The notes under the pieces: generated by a model
The model's input: only the letters and a program-made list of their open reading frames with translations
Told to the model about the DNA's origin: nothing
Databases searched by the model: none
NCBI GenBank assembly: GCA_027063585.1
Contig: JAMORM010000052.1
Coordinates: forward strand, 1-8,718
Reading direction: 5' to 3'
From: Sulfurimonas sp.
Lineage (GTDB): Bacteria; Campylobacterota; Campylobacteria; Campylobacterales; Sulfurimonadaceae
DNA length: 8,718 bases
Shown: one piece after another, positions 1 through 6,733 of the stretch
Position numbering within the stretch: the stretch's first letter is position 1
Layout of the letters: the number at the start of each line of letters is the position of its first letter
Made by a program: the position numbers and the translations under genes

Positions 1-2307
1 AAATTTAGAGGCACCTGCTGTAAAAACTTTATGTGAAGTTGTTTTTATTTTTGGTGTGGTAAAATTTTCACTCTGATAATTTTCAAGTGCTATTTTTAAT
101 TTAGTATTATTTAATGGTTCGTATATGGTTTTGAATATCTCAATCCCCATAGCATCAATTTTTCGCATAAAGTAAGATTTTGTGAGTAAAATCATTTTTT
201 GCCCTAAATTACTGTACTCTTTTAACTCCTCTTCATTTGCGTACTCATAATCAATAAACAATAGGTCATAATTTATCTGTCTTTGCAACGTTTCAAGTTC
301 ATTGGTGTCTTTGAAGGTAGTATAACTTACGCCATAAAAATCAAGATATTCTTTGAGGTAAACATCCTGTCTTTTTGTTTTATGTGTAGATTCTAAAATT
401 AGAGCATTGATTCCTGAATAACTTCCTTTTGAAGTCTCATTAACGACTTCTATCTCTTCAAAATCAAGTGTAAAGAAGAATGTTGTTCCTTCTCCCGGTT
501 CACTGTGAAGGTCTAGCTGTCCACCCATAAGCTCGATAAAACGTGCAGAAATAGTAAGGCCAAGACCTGTACCGCCGTATTTACGTGTAATTGATGTATC
601 TGCTTGTGAAAAAGCTTCAAAGATTCTAGATTTTTGCTCACTGGTAACACCGATACCGCTGTCTTGTACTTCAAATCTTACACGGGTCGTTCCCTCTTGT
701 GGAGACTGAAGTTTTCTAATATCGACATTAATAGCACCTGAGCTACTTGTAAATTTAACGGCATTAGAAAGCAGGTTGATAAGAACCTCTTTAATTTTTG
801 TAGGATCCCCTTTAAGAGGTTGTTCAAGTTCAGGGTCAATAAAACATCCCAAATCAATGTGTTTTTCACTTGCACGAACGGCATAAACATCAACAGCACT
901 TTCAAATTCTTCAATAGGATTAAATATGACATCTTCAATTTCAAGTTTATTACTCTCGATTTTTGAAAGATCAAGAATGTTATTTATAATTTCAAGTAGA
1001 TTTTCTGAAGATTTTTCAATAATTTCAACAAATTCTTGTTGTTCTTCTTTAAGCCCTGTATCTTTAAGTAATTCTGTAAATCCAACAATTCCATTGAGTG
1101 GTGTTCGGATTTCGTGTGACATATTTGCTAAGAACATTGATTTTGCTTCACTTGCTTCTTGTGCGGCTTCTTTATCCTGCTTGGTCTGTTCAATGATTTT
1201 TTCAAGAAGGCTGTAGGCTTCTTCAGTTCCTTTTGCAGTATGAAGGTTAATATCAATAGCTTTGTCACTTTCATTCGTGTCTTCAGCAACTTTTCTGAGG
1301 ACATTTTCAAGATTTTGGATATTTTTAGCAATTTCATTTGAAAGCAAAAATCCTAAAATTGCCAATATGATTGAGATCAGCCAAATAGTTAATGTTATTG
1401 TCAAAAATTGTAAAGCTTCAGTTTTTACTTTAACTGCTCTCGCATCCATTGCGCTTAAAAGTAAGTTTTCTCCCTCGGAGATAAGATTACTTTTTTCTGA
1501 GAGCATAGCAAACCATACACCTGGGTTTGTTTCATATTCCCCACTAGAAGCTGCAATTAAGATAGCAGCTCGTTCGGTATTTAGATCATCAAAGAGCTCA
1601 AGAGCATCATTATTTTTAAACAATTCATTGAGTTTTGTTTCAAGTGTTTCATTCTTAATATTATAATAATTAATAGCATCTGCTTTTGCTATTAACGAGA
1701 GCCATTTATTGATTTCTTCTTCATCCATTTCTGTTGAACGCGCAAGTGTGTAGGAGATAAAGTCACGCTCATCTGCCGTATATGCATTTGCATGGACTAA
1801 TGAGATATAAACGGAGGCATAAGCGTTAATTTTACTGTCAAGCTGATTTGATGTAATAGTTTCAATTTTTTTAATGATTATTTGCTCTGTTTTGCCATAT
1901 ATTTTGCTGTATATATCCTTAAAGGTAGCTTGATGGGTATCAACTAATGTTCTAGAATGTTTGATACTTCGCATTGCTTGTAGTAATGCATCATTACTTT
2001 GGCCTTGTGCTTTTAAGTGCTGAAAATAAAGTGCTTCTTGTTGGTCAACTATTTTTCTTTGTTTTAAAAGAGATTTTAATGTGTTTGGCGATGAGTTACC
2101 AAGATACATTACTGTCATACCCCTTTCTCGAGATACATTTCTTAGGAGGTTGTTGAGTTCCCTGTTGCTAGAGAGTTTGTCTTGAAGAAGTTGCGCTGCT
2201 TTATAATTTTCATATGAGTTATAAACAAAATAACTTGTAATAGAAATTAAAATAATAATTGGGAATAAACTAATAAGTCGAAGTCTATTTTTTAAGCCTA
2301 TCTGCAT
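1..2307 (-). CDS. Hybrid sensor histidine kinase with periplasmic NIT-like sensor domain (C-terminus beyond window)
   Basis: Inner-membrane sensor kinase, open to the window edge: 769 codons are present and no stop. Domain order: TM1 (about 9-29); a helical periplasmic domain (about 30-298) resembling the NIT nitrate/nitrite-sensing family, with the Glu61-Arg62-Gly63 motif followed by MYLG and a late NPGVWF stretch (Trp265); TM2 (about 300-325); a HAMP-like linker (326-385); HisKA with the H box around His398; HATPase_c with N box Asn511/Asn515, the DSGIG box at Asp549 and a GGTGLGL box at 578-584; then a receiver-like domain (about 632-740) with altered active-site residues. The last visible residues look like the linker to a further receiver, which would be an orthodox one by analogy with BarA-type kinases. 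The ATG at 2305-2307 has AGAGGA seven bases upstream and lies three bases after the Hpt gene, so the Hpt protein is its likely relay partner. Catalytic kinase motifs are intact. The ligand is inferred from the fold family only. Confidence 0.93.
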   Translation of the reverse strand, partial: MQIGLKNRLRLISLFPIIILISITSYFVYNSYENYKAAQLLQDKLSSNRELNNLLRNVSRERGMTVMYLGNSSPNTLKSLLKQRKIVDQQEALYFQHLKAQGQSNDALLQAMRSIKHSRTLVDTHQATFKDIYSKIYGKTEQIIIKKIETITSNQLDSKINAYASVYISLVHANAYTADERDFISYTLARSTEMDEEEINKWLSLIAKADAINYYNIKNETLETKLNELFKNNDALELFDDLNTERAAILIAASSGEYETNPGVWFAMLSEKSNLISEGENLLLSAMDARAVKVKTEALQFLTITLTIWLISIILAILGFLLSNEIAKNIQNLENVLRKVAEDTNESDKAIDINLHTAKGTEEAYSLLEKIIEQTKQDKEAAQEASEAKSMFLANMSHEIRTPLNGIVGFTELLKDTGLKEEQQEFVEIIEKSSENLLEIINNILDLSKIESNKLEIEDVIFNPIEEFESAVDVYAVRASEKHIDLGCFIDPELEQPLKGDPTKIKEVLINLLSNAVKFTSSSGAINVDIRKLQSPQEGTTRVRFEVQDSGIGVTSEQKSRIFEAFSQADTSITRKYGGTGLGLTISARFIELMGGQLDLHSEPGEGTTFFFTLDFEEIEVVNETSKGSYSGINALILESTHKTKRQDVYLKEYLDFYGVSYTTFKDTNELETLQRQINYDLLFIDYEYANEEELKEYSNLGQKMILLTKSYFMRKIDAMGIEIFKTIYEPLNNTKLKIALENYQSENFTTPKIKTTSHKVFTAGASKF

Positions 2308-2310
2308 CGA

Positions 2311-3834
2311 TTAATCCTCTTCTTTTGAAATTGTTGTAAGAACATTGTCTATTTGTGTGACAGCCTGTGTAATTGCCTCTTTATCCGTAGAATGTATAAG
2401 TGTTTCAAGCTCATTGGTAAATGCATGCATCCTCATATTATCACTCATACCTTTTAGTTTTAGAGCCTGTCGCTTTAATGTTTCATAATCATTGGTAGAA
2501 ACAGCCTCATTGATTTTTTCAAATATATTAGAGGCTTCTTTAACAAAGTCTTTAAATAGTTCATTAAAACTTCCTAAGTCCAAGCCTATCTCATTGGCAA
2601 TTTTTTCTTTAGAATATTTTTCTTCACTCTGAGCTTCAACCTCCGGCTCTTCTTTAAAGTTTAAAGTAGGTTCAGTTGCAATCTCTGGCTCGGCTTTTTT
2701 TTCTTGAATCTCCAGGGGAGTTTTTTCTATTTTTTCTTCTTTGAATTCCAAAAGTTCTTCCGGCTCTTGGGGCATAATTTCAAGCTTTTCATCATCGGGA
2801 GCTATGAATTCATCATCTAAAAGCTCAGGTATTTCAATCTTTTGAGGTACTTCTTCATCTTTAAGTGGTGTGAGAGTTTCTTCGCCTGAGAGTCTTGCTA
2901 TGATATTGTAAAAGTTATCCAAATTCATTTTTATAACATCTACATCGGAAGCGGCATTGACAATTGAGAGTACTTCATGAGCATCTTCTATACGTAGGTT
3001 TGCAGCCACTCCTTTCAATTTGTGTGAGAGGATTTTAACATTGTTTATATCTCCCTCATCAAGTGCTTTATAAAGCCCATTTTTAAAATCATTTGCCTGG
3101 TCAATAAAATCTTGTATAAATTCTTCGATTAAATCAAGTGGTAAACCAAGCTCTTTAGATGCGATGTGGGGATCAAAGACATACGTATTCTTTGGCTGTT
3201 CCTCAAGTGCTTTTTTTGGAGCAACATATTCTTTTTGGGGTGTTACATGTAATTGAGGTTCTGTTTTCAGAATTGGTTCTTTTTCTTTTTTTACAGGTTT
3301 TTCTGGTGCTTGTGTTTGTATGCTTAAGTCACCGACATCAAGCATTTTATCTAGGTCTTCTTCTACGCTCAATGGAATGTCATACTCATCTTGTATAACT
3401 ACATTCTCTTCTTTTTTTTGTGTAATGGTTTGTATTGTTTTAGGAGCTACTTCAGAAATTGGTTTTTGTATAATATCACCTGAAATACTATCATACTCTT
3501 GGGTCGTTAATGCTCGTAAATTGTTAAGATGAACCAAATAAGCTTTTTGACTAGGATTATCTACAAGGTAAGCATTTGTAATGGTAATAATAGCTCTGTA
3601 GCTTTTTGAATTTGCATTAATAATAACTTTTGACTCTTCATTGGATTGGGCACATGTAATAAAATCAATCCAATGTACATGTTGAAAATTATGTATGTAG
3701 CCTGGTGTTTTAACAAATAAGTCGGCAAAATCAGTCACTTCTGTTCTCAGCTCGGCCAAATCTTTATAGCCTAAGGTATGTAAATCTTTTTCATCAATAC
3801 CTAAAAACTCTTTTTGAAAATTATAAATCAGCAT
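2311..3834 (-). CDS. Tandem Hpt-domain phosphotransfer protein with a conserved N-terminal domain
   Basis: Cytoplasmic histidine phosphotransfer protein, 507 residues, without membrane segment or signal peptide. Residues 1 to about 115 form a compact domain (motifs LAELRTEV, FVKTPGYIHNF, HWIDF) that I have seen at the head of other Campylobacterota Hpt proteins; its function is unknown to me. A Gln/Lys/Pro/Glu-rich linker follows to about 219. Hpt1 spans 220-317 with the phospho-acceptor motif SHKLKG, His271. A very acidic Glu/Pro linker covers 318-405. Hpt2 spans 407-507 and aligns with Hpt1 without gaps up to and past the active site, but carries ALKLKG, so Leu458 sits where the His should be. 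Hpt1 can therefore relay phosphate while Hpt2 probably only binds a partner. The ATG is preceded by AAGGGA with a five-base gap. The gene is 12 bases after the PAS gene and three bases before the hybrid kinase, which points to a shared relay. The role is secure; the partners are inferred. Confidence 0.9.
   Translation of the reverse strand: MLIYNFQKEFLGIDEKDLHTLGYKDLAELRTEVTDFADLFVKTPGYIHNFQHVHWIDFITCAQSNEESKVIINANSKSYRAIITITNAYLVDNPSQKAYLVHLNNLRALTTQEYDSISGDIIQKPISEVAPKTIQTITQKKEENVVIQDEYDIPLSVEEDLDKMLDVGDLSIQTQAPEKPVKKEKEPILKTEPQLHVTPQKEYVAPKKALEEQPKNTYVFDPHIASKELGLPLDLIEEFIQDFIDQANDFKNGLYKALDEGDINNVKILSHKLKGVAANLRIEDAHEVLSIVNAASDVDVIKMNLDNFYNIIARLSGEETLTPLKDEEVPQKIEIPELLDDEFIAPDDEKLEIMPQEPEELLEFKEEKIEKTPLEIQEKKAEPEIATEPTLNFKEEPEVEAQSEEKYSKEKIANEIGLDLGSFNELFKDFVKEASNIFEKINEAVSTNDYETLKRQALKLKGMSDNMRMHAFTNELETLIHSTDKEAITQAVTQIDNVLTTISKEED
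2314..3177 (-). repeat. Internal duplication of Hpt domain within the Hpt protein (Hpt1 220-317, Hpt2 407-507)
   Basis: Two copies of an about 98-residue Hpt unit at a fixed offset of 187 residues. By hand alignment 17 of the first 63 positions are identical, with no gap needed, including the pattern E-x-G-L-x-L before helix 1 and K-L-K-G-x-x-x-N-x-R around the active site. The first copy has the acceptor His271; the second has Leu458 at that position. The stretch between them (318-405) is rich in Glu and Pro and is likely a flexible tether. Confidence 0.8.
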
Positions 3835-3846
3835 ATCTATCCCTTT

Positions 3847-4257
3847 TTACTCTGATTCGAGCATTTTTTTGTATGTTTCTTCTGTCTCTTGAATATCTTT
3901 ACGTGAGGCTGCTTTTGCGGCAGCTATATATCCTGTGATATTTTCATCATTATCTTTAATTGGCAAAATTTCTGTGTCAACCCAATAGTAAAGACCATCT
4001 TTTCGCAGATTTTTGACAAGACCGTTCCATGCTTGCCCGCCTTGAATAGTTTCCCACATTTTTGCAAATACAGCACGAGGCATATCCGGATGCCTGAGTA
4101 TATTGTGAGGTTGTCCTATAAGTTCTTGGGCTTTATAGCCAGACACACTACAAAAAAGTTTATTTGTATAGGTTATAAAACCTTTTAAATCTGTTTGAGA
4201 TATTATGACGTTGCCGTCAAAAAAATACTCTTCGTCTATAGGGATAATTTTGTTCAT
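3847..4257 (-). CDS. Stand-alone Aer/CetB-like PAS-domain protein
   Basis: A 136-residue soluble protein that is almost entirely one PAS domain of the type found in Aer and CetB, the redox/energy-taxis sensors that bind FAD. Hallmarks: IISQTDLKGFITYTN (18-32), the stretch from Gly48 to Pro60 containing Arg55-His56-Pro57-Asp58, a Met-Trp pair at 67-68, NGLVKNLRKDG (78-88), and YYWV (90-93). The RHPD motif and Trp68 line up with Arg57-Asp60 and Trp70 of E. coli Aer, residues tied to FAD binding there. There is no HAMP, no methyl-accepting domain and no membrane segment, so it must signal through a partner, as CetB does through CetA; a short helical tail (118-136) could make that contact. It heads the signalling operon 12 bases before the Hpt gene. 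The start ATG has only a weak AAGG upstream. The family call is firm; FAD and partner are inferences. Confidence 0.9.
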   Translation of the reverse strand: MNKIIPIDEEYFFDGNVIISQTDLKGFITYTNKLFCSVSGYKAQELIGQPHNILRHPDMPRAVFAKMWETIQGGQAWNGLVKNLRKDGLYYWVDTEILPIKDNDENITGYIAAAKAASRKDIQETEETYKKMLESE

Positions 4258-4288
4258 TAAAAAACCTTATAATTAGTTACTTATTTGA

Positions 4289-4297
4289 ATTATCACA
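4289..4297 (-). promoter_or_regulatory. Possible extended -10 promoter for the PAS-Hpt-kinase operon, in the 4258-4326 gap
   Basis: Reading on the minus strand, the gap after uvrC contains TGT followed by GATAAT (five of six matches to TATAAT), an extended -10 pattern, about 31 bases before the PAS start codon. The -35 region is poor (TTATTC at 4312-4317) and the upstream DNA is a T-tract, as is common in Campylobacterota promoters. I found no hairpin terminator in the gap, so read-through from uvrC is an alternative. The rest of the 69 bases shows nothing else. Confidence 0.35.
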
Positions 4298-4326
4298 AAT
4301 ATATCATAAAGGAATAAAAAAAAAAC

Positions 4327-6129
4327 TTATTTATAAAAATTTTTGATAGTTTTTGCATCTTTTGTATTTAAAAGTGAACTAATATCATCAAATGTTACAT
4401 TTTTGAGTGCTTCAAAAGTTCCGTAATGATTGAGCAGTTTTTGTACTTTTGCAGGGGATATTCCGTGTAAACTTAAGAGTTTGCTTTCCTGATCGAGTTT
4501 TAATTTTGTTTTTTTATGAAAAGTAATAGCTGCTCGGTGCGCTTCATCCCGCAAATTTTGTACCCATTGCAGGCGTTTATCACTGCTCTTGAGTCGGAAA
4601 ATATCTTCTTTTGTATAAATAATATCTTGTGCGTTACCTTTGGCTCGGTGTGCTTTGGCATTAACTTTTTCTTTGGAGATGGCAATGACATCAAGATTGA
4701 CACCGTTGGAGTCTAGTATATCCATTGCAAGTTTAAGCAGCGTAGCTCCACCATCTAGTATCCATAAATCAGGCGGTGAACTTTTGCTAAAGCTTTCTAC
4801 CCTTTTTGTTAATGTTTCACGCATCTGTCCATACTCATCTCTTGCCTCAAGATGATAGGTTCTATAGGATTTTTTATCAAATTTTCCATTTTCATAGACT
4901 ATCATCGCGCCGACTGTAGCAACACCAGACATATGAGAATTGTCAAAGACTTCTACTCTATTTGGTAGTTTTTGGAGTCGGCACAGCTCTTGTAACTCTT
5001 GCAATATTTTTGTATTGAGTGTTATTTTGTCTTTTTTTAACAGTTCGATGGCATTGAGTTTTGCCAAAGCAATCAAATCTTTCTTTTTTCCTTTTTGAGG
5101 GATGATGATTTGTGCTTTTTTTCCAAAAATGTTTGTCAGATATTCTTGTATTAACTCTTTGTCTTGGAAATCCTGAGCAATAAGTATAGGGGCAATGATA
5201 GGAGGCTTTTGCTCTTTATAAAACCCAAGTAAAGCTCTGGAATAGATTTCATTTGTATCTATGCCTTCATGGAGCTGAATGTATTCATGTGATGAAGATA
5301 TTATTTTGCCGTGTCGCATAAATATTTTTACAACGACTGCACGTATTTGTGAACTTTCATAGACAAAAATATCATAATTTTCATTTGTCGCAAAATCAAT
5401 ATCGCTTTTTATCTCAGAACGTGCAATCCTCTCGATACTGTCTCGAAGCTCTACCGCTTCTTCAAAACGTAATTCTTCGGCATAAAACTGCATTTTTTCT
5501 TCTAACTTTTTAATGAGTTGCTTTTTGTTTTTAATAAGAGACGTTGCCAAATCTATTTCTTGTTGATATCTTTGTTGACTTATAGGAAGTTCGCAGGGAC
5601 CAAGACATTTGTCTATTTGATGATATAGACAAAGCTTTTTTGATTTGAGACAGCCTTTTTTTTGGACAAGTTTGCAAATGTCATAAATGGCATTGAGAAT
5701 ATCCCGTGCCCCGACGGAGTAAGGACCGTAATAGCTAATATCTTTACTGTTGATAATTTTTCTTGTGATATCAAAACGGGGAAAATCCTGAGAATTGTCA
5801 ATATATATGTAAGGGTAAGTTTTATCGTCTCGAAGTAAAATATTATATTTGGGATTCAGTTGCTTAATAAGTGAATTTTCAAGAATGAGCGCATCATGTT
5901 CGGAGTTGACGACTATATAATCCATAGAAACTGTTTGGTTTATCATTTTGGTTATACGCATAGAGAGTTGAGAATTTGCACAAAGCTCAGGTGTAAACTG
6001 CCAGTAGCTTTTTACTCTGTTAGCAAGGTTTTTGGCTTTTCCTACATATAGAAGATGTCCATTTTTGTCAAAATACTGATATACACCGGGCTTATTCGGG
6101 AGTTGCTGGATTTTTTCTTTAAGTGTCAT
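4327..6129 (-). CDS. uvrC: Excinuclease ABC subunit C
   Basis: Dual-incision nuclease of nucleotide excision repair; it joins the UvrB-DNA complex and cuts on both sides of the lesion. At 600 residues it has the normal family length. Domains in order: GIY-YIG nuclease (about 10-95) with GVY (15-17), YVG (28-30), an Arg near 38 and Glu84 in LILEN; a Cys-rich segment with Cys160, Cys167, Cys175 and Cys179 (Cys152 is also nearby), matching the region that carries a [4Fe-4S] cluster in E. coli UvrC; the UVR helix pair that binds UvrB (about 201-236); the RNase H-like nuclease with FDNSH, catalytic Asp396, and WILDGG further on; and a C-terminal helix-hairpin-helix DNA-binding region (about 545-600, [12 protein letters not shown]). 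The ATG lies inside the end of the preceding gene (11-base overlap) and has only a weak purine tract as ribosome site, so translation is probably coupled. Confidence 0.97.
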   Translation of the reverse strand: MTLKEKIQQLPNKPGVYQYFDKNGHLLYVGKAKNLANRVKSYWQFTPELCANSQLSMRITKMINQTVSMDYIVVNSEHDALILENSLIKQLNPKYNILLRDDKTYPYIYIDNSQDFPRFDITRKIINSKDISYYGPYSVGARDILNAIYDICKLVQKKGCLKSKKLCLYHQIDKCLGPCELPISQQRYQQEIDLATSLIKNKKQLIKKLEEKMQFYAEELRFEEAVELRDSIERIARSEIKSDIDFATNENYDIFVYESSQIRAVVVKIFMRHGKIISSSHEYIQLHEGIDTNEIYSRALLGFYKEQKPPIIAPILIAQDFQDKELIQEYLTNIFGKKAQIIIPQKGKKKDLIALAKLNAIELLKKDKITLNTKILQELQELCRLQKLPNRVEVFDNSHMSGVATVGAMIVYENGKFDKKSYRTYHLEARDEYGQMRETLTKRVESFSKSSPPDLWILDGGATLLKLAMDILDSNGVNLDVIAISKEKVNAKAHRAKGNAQDIIYTKEDIFRLKSSDKRLQWVQNLRDEAHRAAITFHKKTKLKLDQESKLLSLHGISPAKVQKLLNHYGTFEALKNVTFDDISSLLNTKDAKTIKNFYK

Positions 6130-6574
6130 TTTTTTCTTTTATAATTTTTTGTATGGAAAGAATAAGTGCTTTGAGCTTTTCATCATGCACGGGAATTTCA
6201 AAATTTCCGCTAGCTCTTTCTTTGTAAGCAAGAATCTTTTGTGTATTTGTAGTTGTTGATGTGTTTACATGTAAAGCGGGTGTATGTGTAACAAACGCTT
6301 TTATATCGGTGATTGTTTCATCACTACATTCTTTGGGAGTATGAAACTTTAAAGCACTTTTAATGCTTTGTATATTATTATCAAACTCTTGTTTGGCACC
6401 GGGATGATTAAGGACAAAAAAAAGTGTGTTGTTTTTTATATATGCGAACTTAATCATTTTTTGTAAAGGGGGACTGAATATTGATTGTATTTTATGTATA
6501 CATTTATAGTGAGATAATTTAGAAAATTGAGGTTTATTTTGAAGAGAATTAAGAATGTCACTGCTGTTTTTCAT
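6119..6574 (-). CDS. DUF721/DciA-like protein upstream of uvrC
   Basis: A 151-residue soluble protein. The first about 85 residues follow the DUF721 (DciA) pattern: a short helical start, then [12 protein letters not shown], a beta-strand run [18 protein letters not shown] and a helix [10 protein letters not shown]. DciA proteins help load the replicative helicase DnaB. The usual conserved Trp of larger DciA proteins is not obvious and the C-terminal half (about 90-151, Thr/Asn-rich then a helix) matches nothing I recognise, so the helicase link is only a family-level suggestion. It overlaps uvrC by 11 bases on the same strand, forming a two-gene operon. Its start codon is just six bases downstream of a good -10 element and there is no ribosome binding site, which fits a leaderless message. 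It overlaps the 5' end of the divergent lipoprotein gene by 36 bases. The gene itself is convincing; the family name is moderately sure. Confidence 0.75.
   Translation of the reverse strand: MKNSSDILNSLQNKPQFSKLSHYKCIHKIQSIFSPPLQKMIKFAYIKNNTLFFVLNHPGAKQEFDNNIQSIKSALKFHTPKECSDETITDIKAFVTHTPALHVNTSTTTNTQKILAYKERASGNFEIPVHDEKLKALILSIQKIIKEKNDT
6510..6518 (+). promoter_or_regulatory. Candidate extended -10 promoter for the lipoprotein-nadB-nhaD operon
   Basis: TGA followed by GATAAT (five of six matches to TATAAT) forms an extended -10 about 20 bases before the TTG start at 6539. Transcription would begin near 6525, leaving a leader of about 14 bases that holds the GAGG ribosome site. No good -35 is visible at the usual spacing; TTGTAT at 6485-6490 is too far. 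The element lies inside the coding region of the DUF721 gene and points toward that gene's own promoter. Confidence 0.45.
6529..6532 (+). promoter_or_regulatory. Ribosome binding site that decides the TTG start of the lipoprotein
   Basis: GAGG ends six bases before TTG at 6539. The earlier in-frame TTG at 6527 overlaps this site and so has none of its own; the later in-frame ATG at 6575 has no Shine-Dalgarno sequence and would remove the positively charged start of the signal peptide. The site therefore favours 6539. Confidence 0.6.
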
Positions 6575-6733
6575 ATGCTAATTATAGCAAGCTTTTTATT
6601 AAGTGTAAGCGCATGTGGTTATAAAGCACCACCATACTATGAAAACGAGACGCCAAAGGGTGATAAAAATGTTAAGTTTATTATTAAAAAGAAAGAATTT
6701 AACAATGAAAATAATGCAAGCTGTACACCGTAA
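6539..6733 (+). CDS. Small lipoprotein, LptM/YifL-like at the lipid-attachment site
   Basis: A 64-residue precursor read from TTG at 6539. The signal peptide is a basic start (MKRIK) and a hydrophobic core up to a lipobox V-S-A-C, giving Cys26 as the lipidated residue. The mature part begins CGYKAPPYYENETP, much like the CG-x-K-G-P-x-Y start of LptM, the small lipoprotein that assists LptD oxidation and assembly in E. coli. The rest is a short Lys/Asn-rich tail of about 38 residues with a second Cys (Cys62) three residues from the end. No Asp follows the lipidated Cys, so outer-membrane sorting is plausible. Its stop overlaps the nadB start by one base (TAATG), so it probably acts as the translational lead-in for nadB, which lacks its own ribosome site. 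The lipoprotein nature is well supported; the LptM link rests on a short motif and could be chance. Confidence 0.75.
   Translation: MKRIKNVTAVFHMLIIASFLLSVSACGYKAPPYYENETPKGDKNVKFIIKKKEFNNENNASCTP
6581..6609 (-). promoter_or_regulatory. Sigma-70-type promoter for the DUF721-uvrC operon
   Basis: On the minus strand: -35 candidate CTTACA (6604-6609, four of six matches to TTGACA), a 17-base spacer, and TATAAT (6581-6586) preceded by TGC, a perfect extended -10. Transcription would begin at about 6573-6575, which is the A of the DUF721 start codon. The whole promoter lies inside the signal-peptide codons of the lipoprotein gene on the other strand. Confidence 0.65.

Noticed and set aside
678..974. 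Minus-strand open frame of 98 codons
   Set aside because: It is in a different frame from the kinase over the ATPase domain. The kinase frame carries the N and DSGIG boxes there, so this is a shadow.
1262..1666. Plus-strand open frame of 134 codons
   Set aside because: It lies antisense to the TM2/periplasmic part of the hybrid kinase, whose minus-strand frame is unbroken for 769 codons with recognisable domains. The plus-strand product is Ser/Phe-rich shadow sequence with no ribosome site or motif.
1..2307. Possible broken or frameshifted kinase, because no long complete frame ends in this region
   Set aside because: Codon-by-codon reading on the minus strand from 2307 to 1 shows one unbroken frame; it lacks a stop only because the gene leaves the window.
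2620..2880. Glu/Pro-rich low-complexity stretch, possible tandem repeat
   Set aside because: The translated Glu/Pro-rich stretch has no regular period. It reads as a flexible acidic linker between Hpt domains.
3159..3532. Two plus-strand frames of 79 and 70 codons with hydrophobic stretches
   Set aside because: They are antisense to the linker of the Hpt protein; the hydrophobic runs come from reading Glu/Lys/Pro codons backwards.
4311..4326. T-run on the minus strand just after uvrC, possible terminator
   Set aside because: There is no stem-loop before it. It is an AT-rich tract, more likely part of the promoter region for the next operon or merely a spacer.
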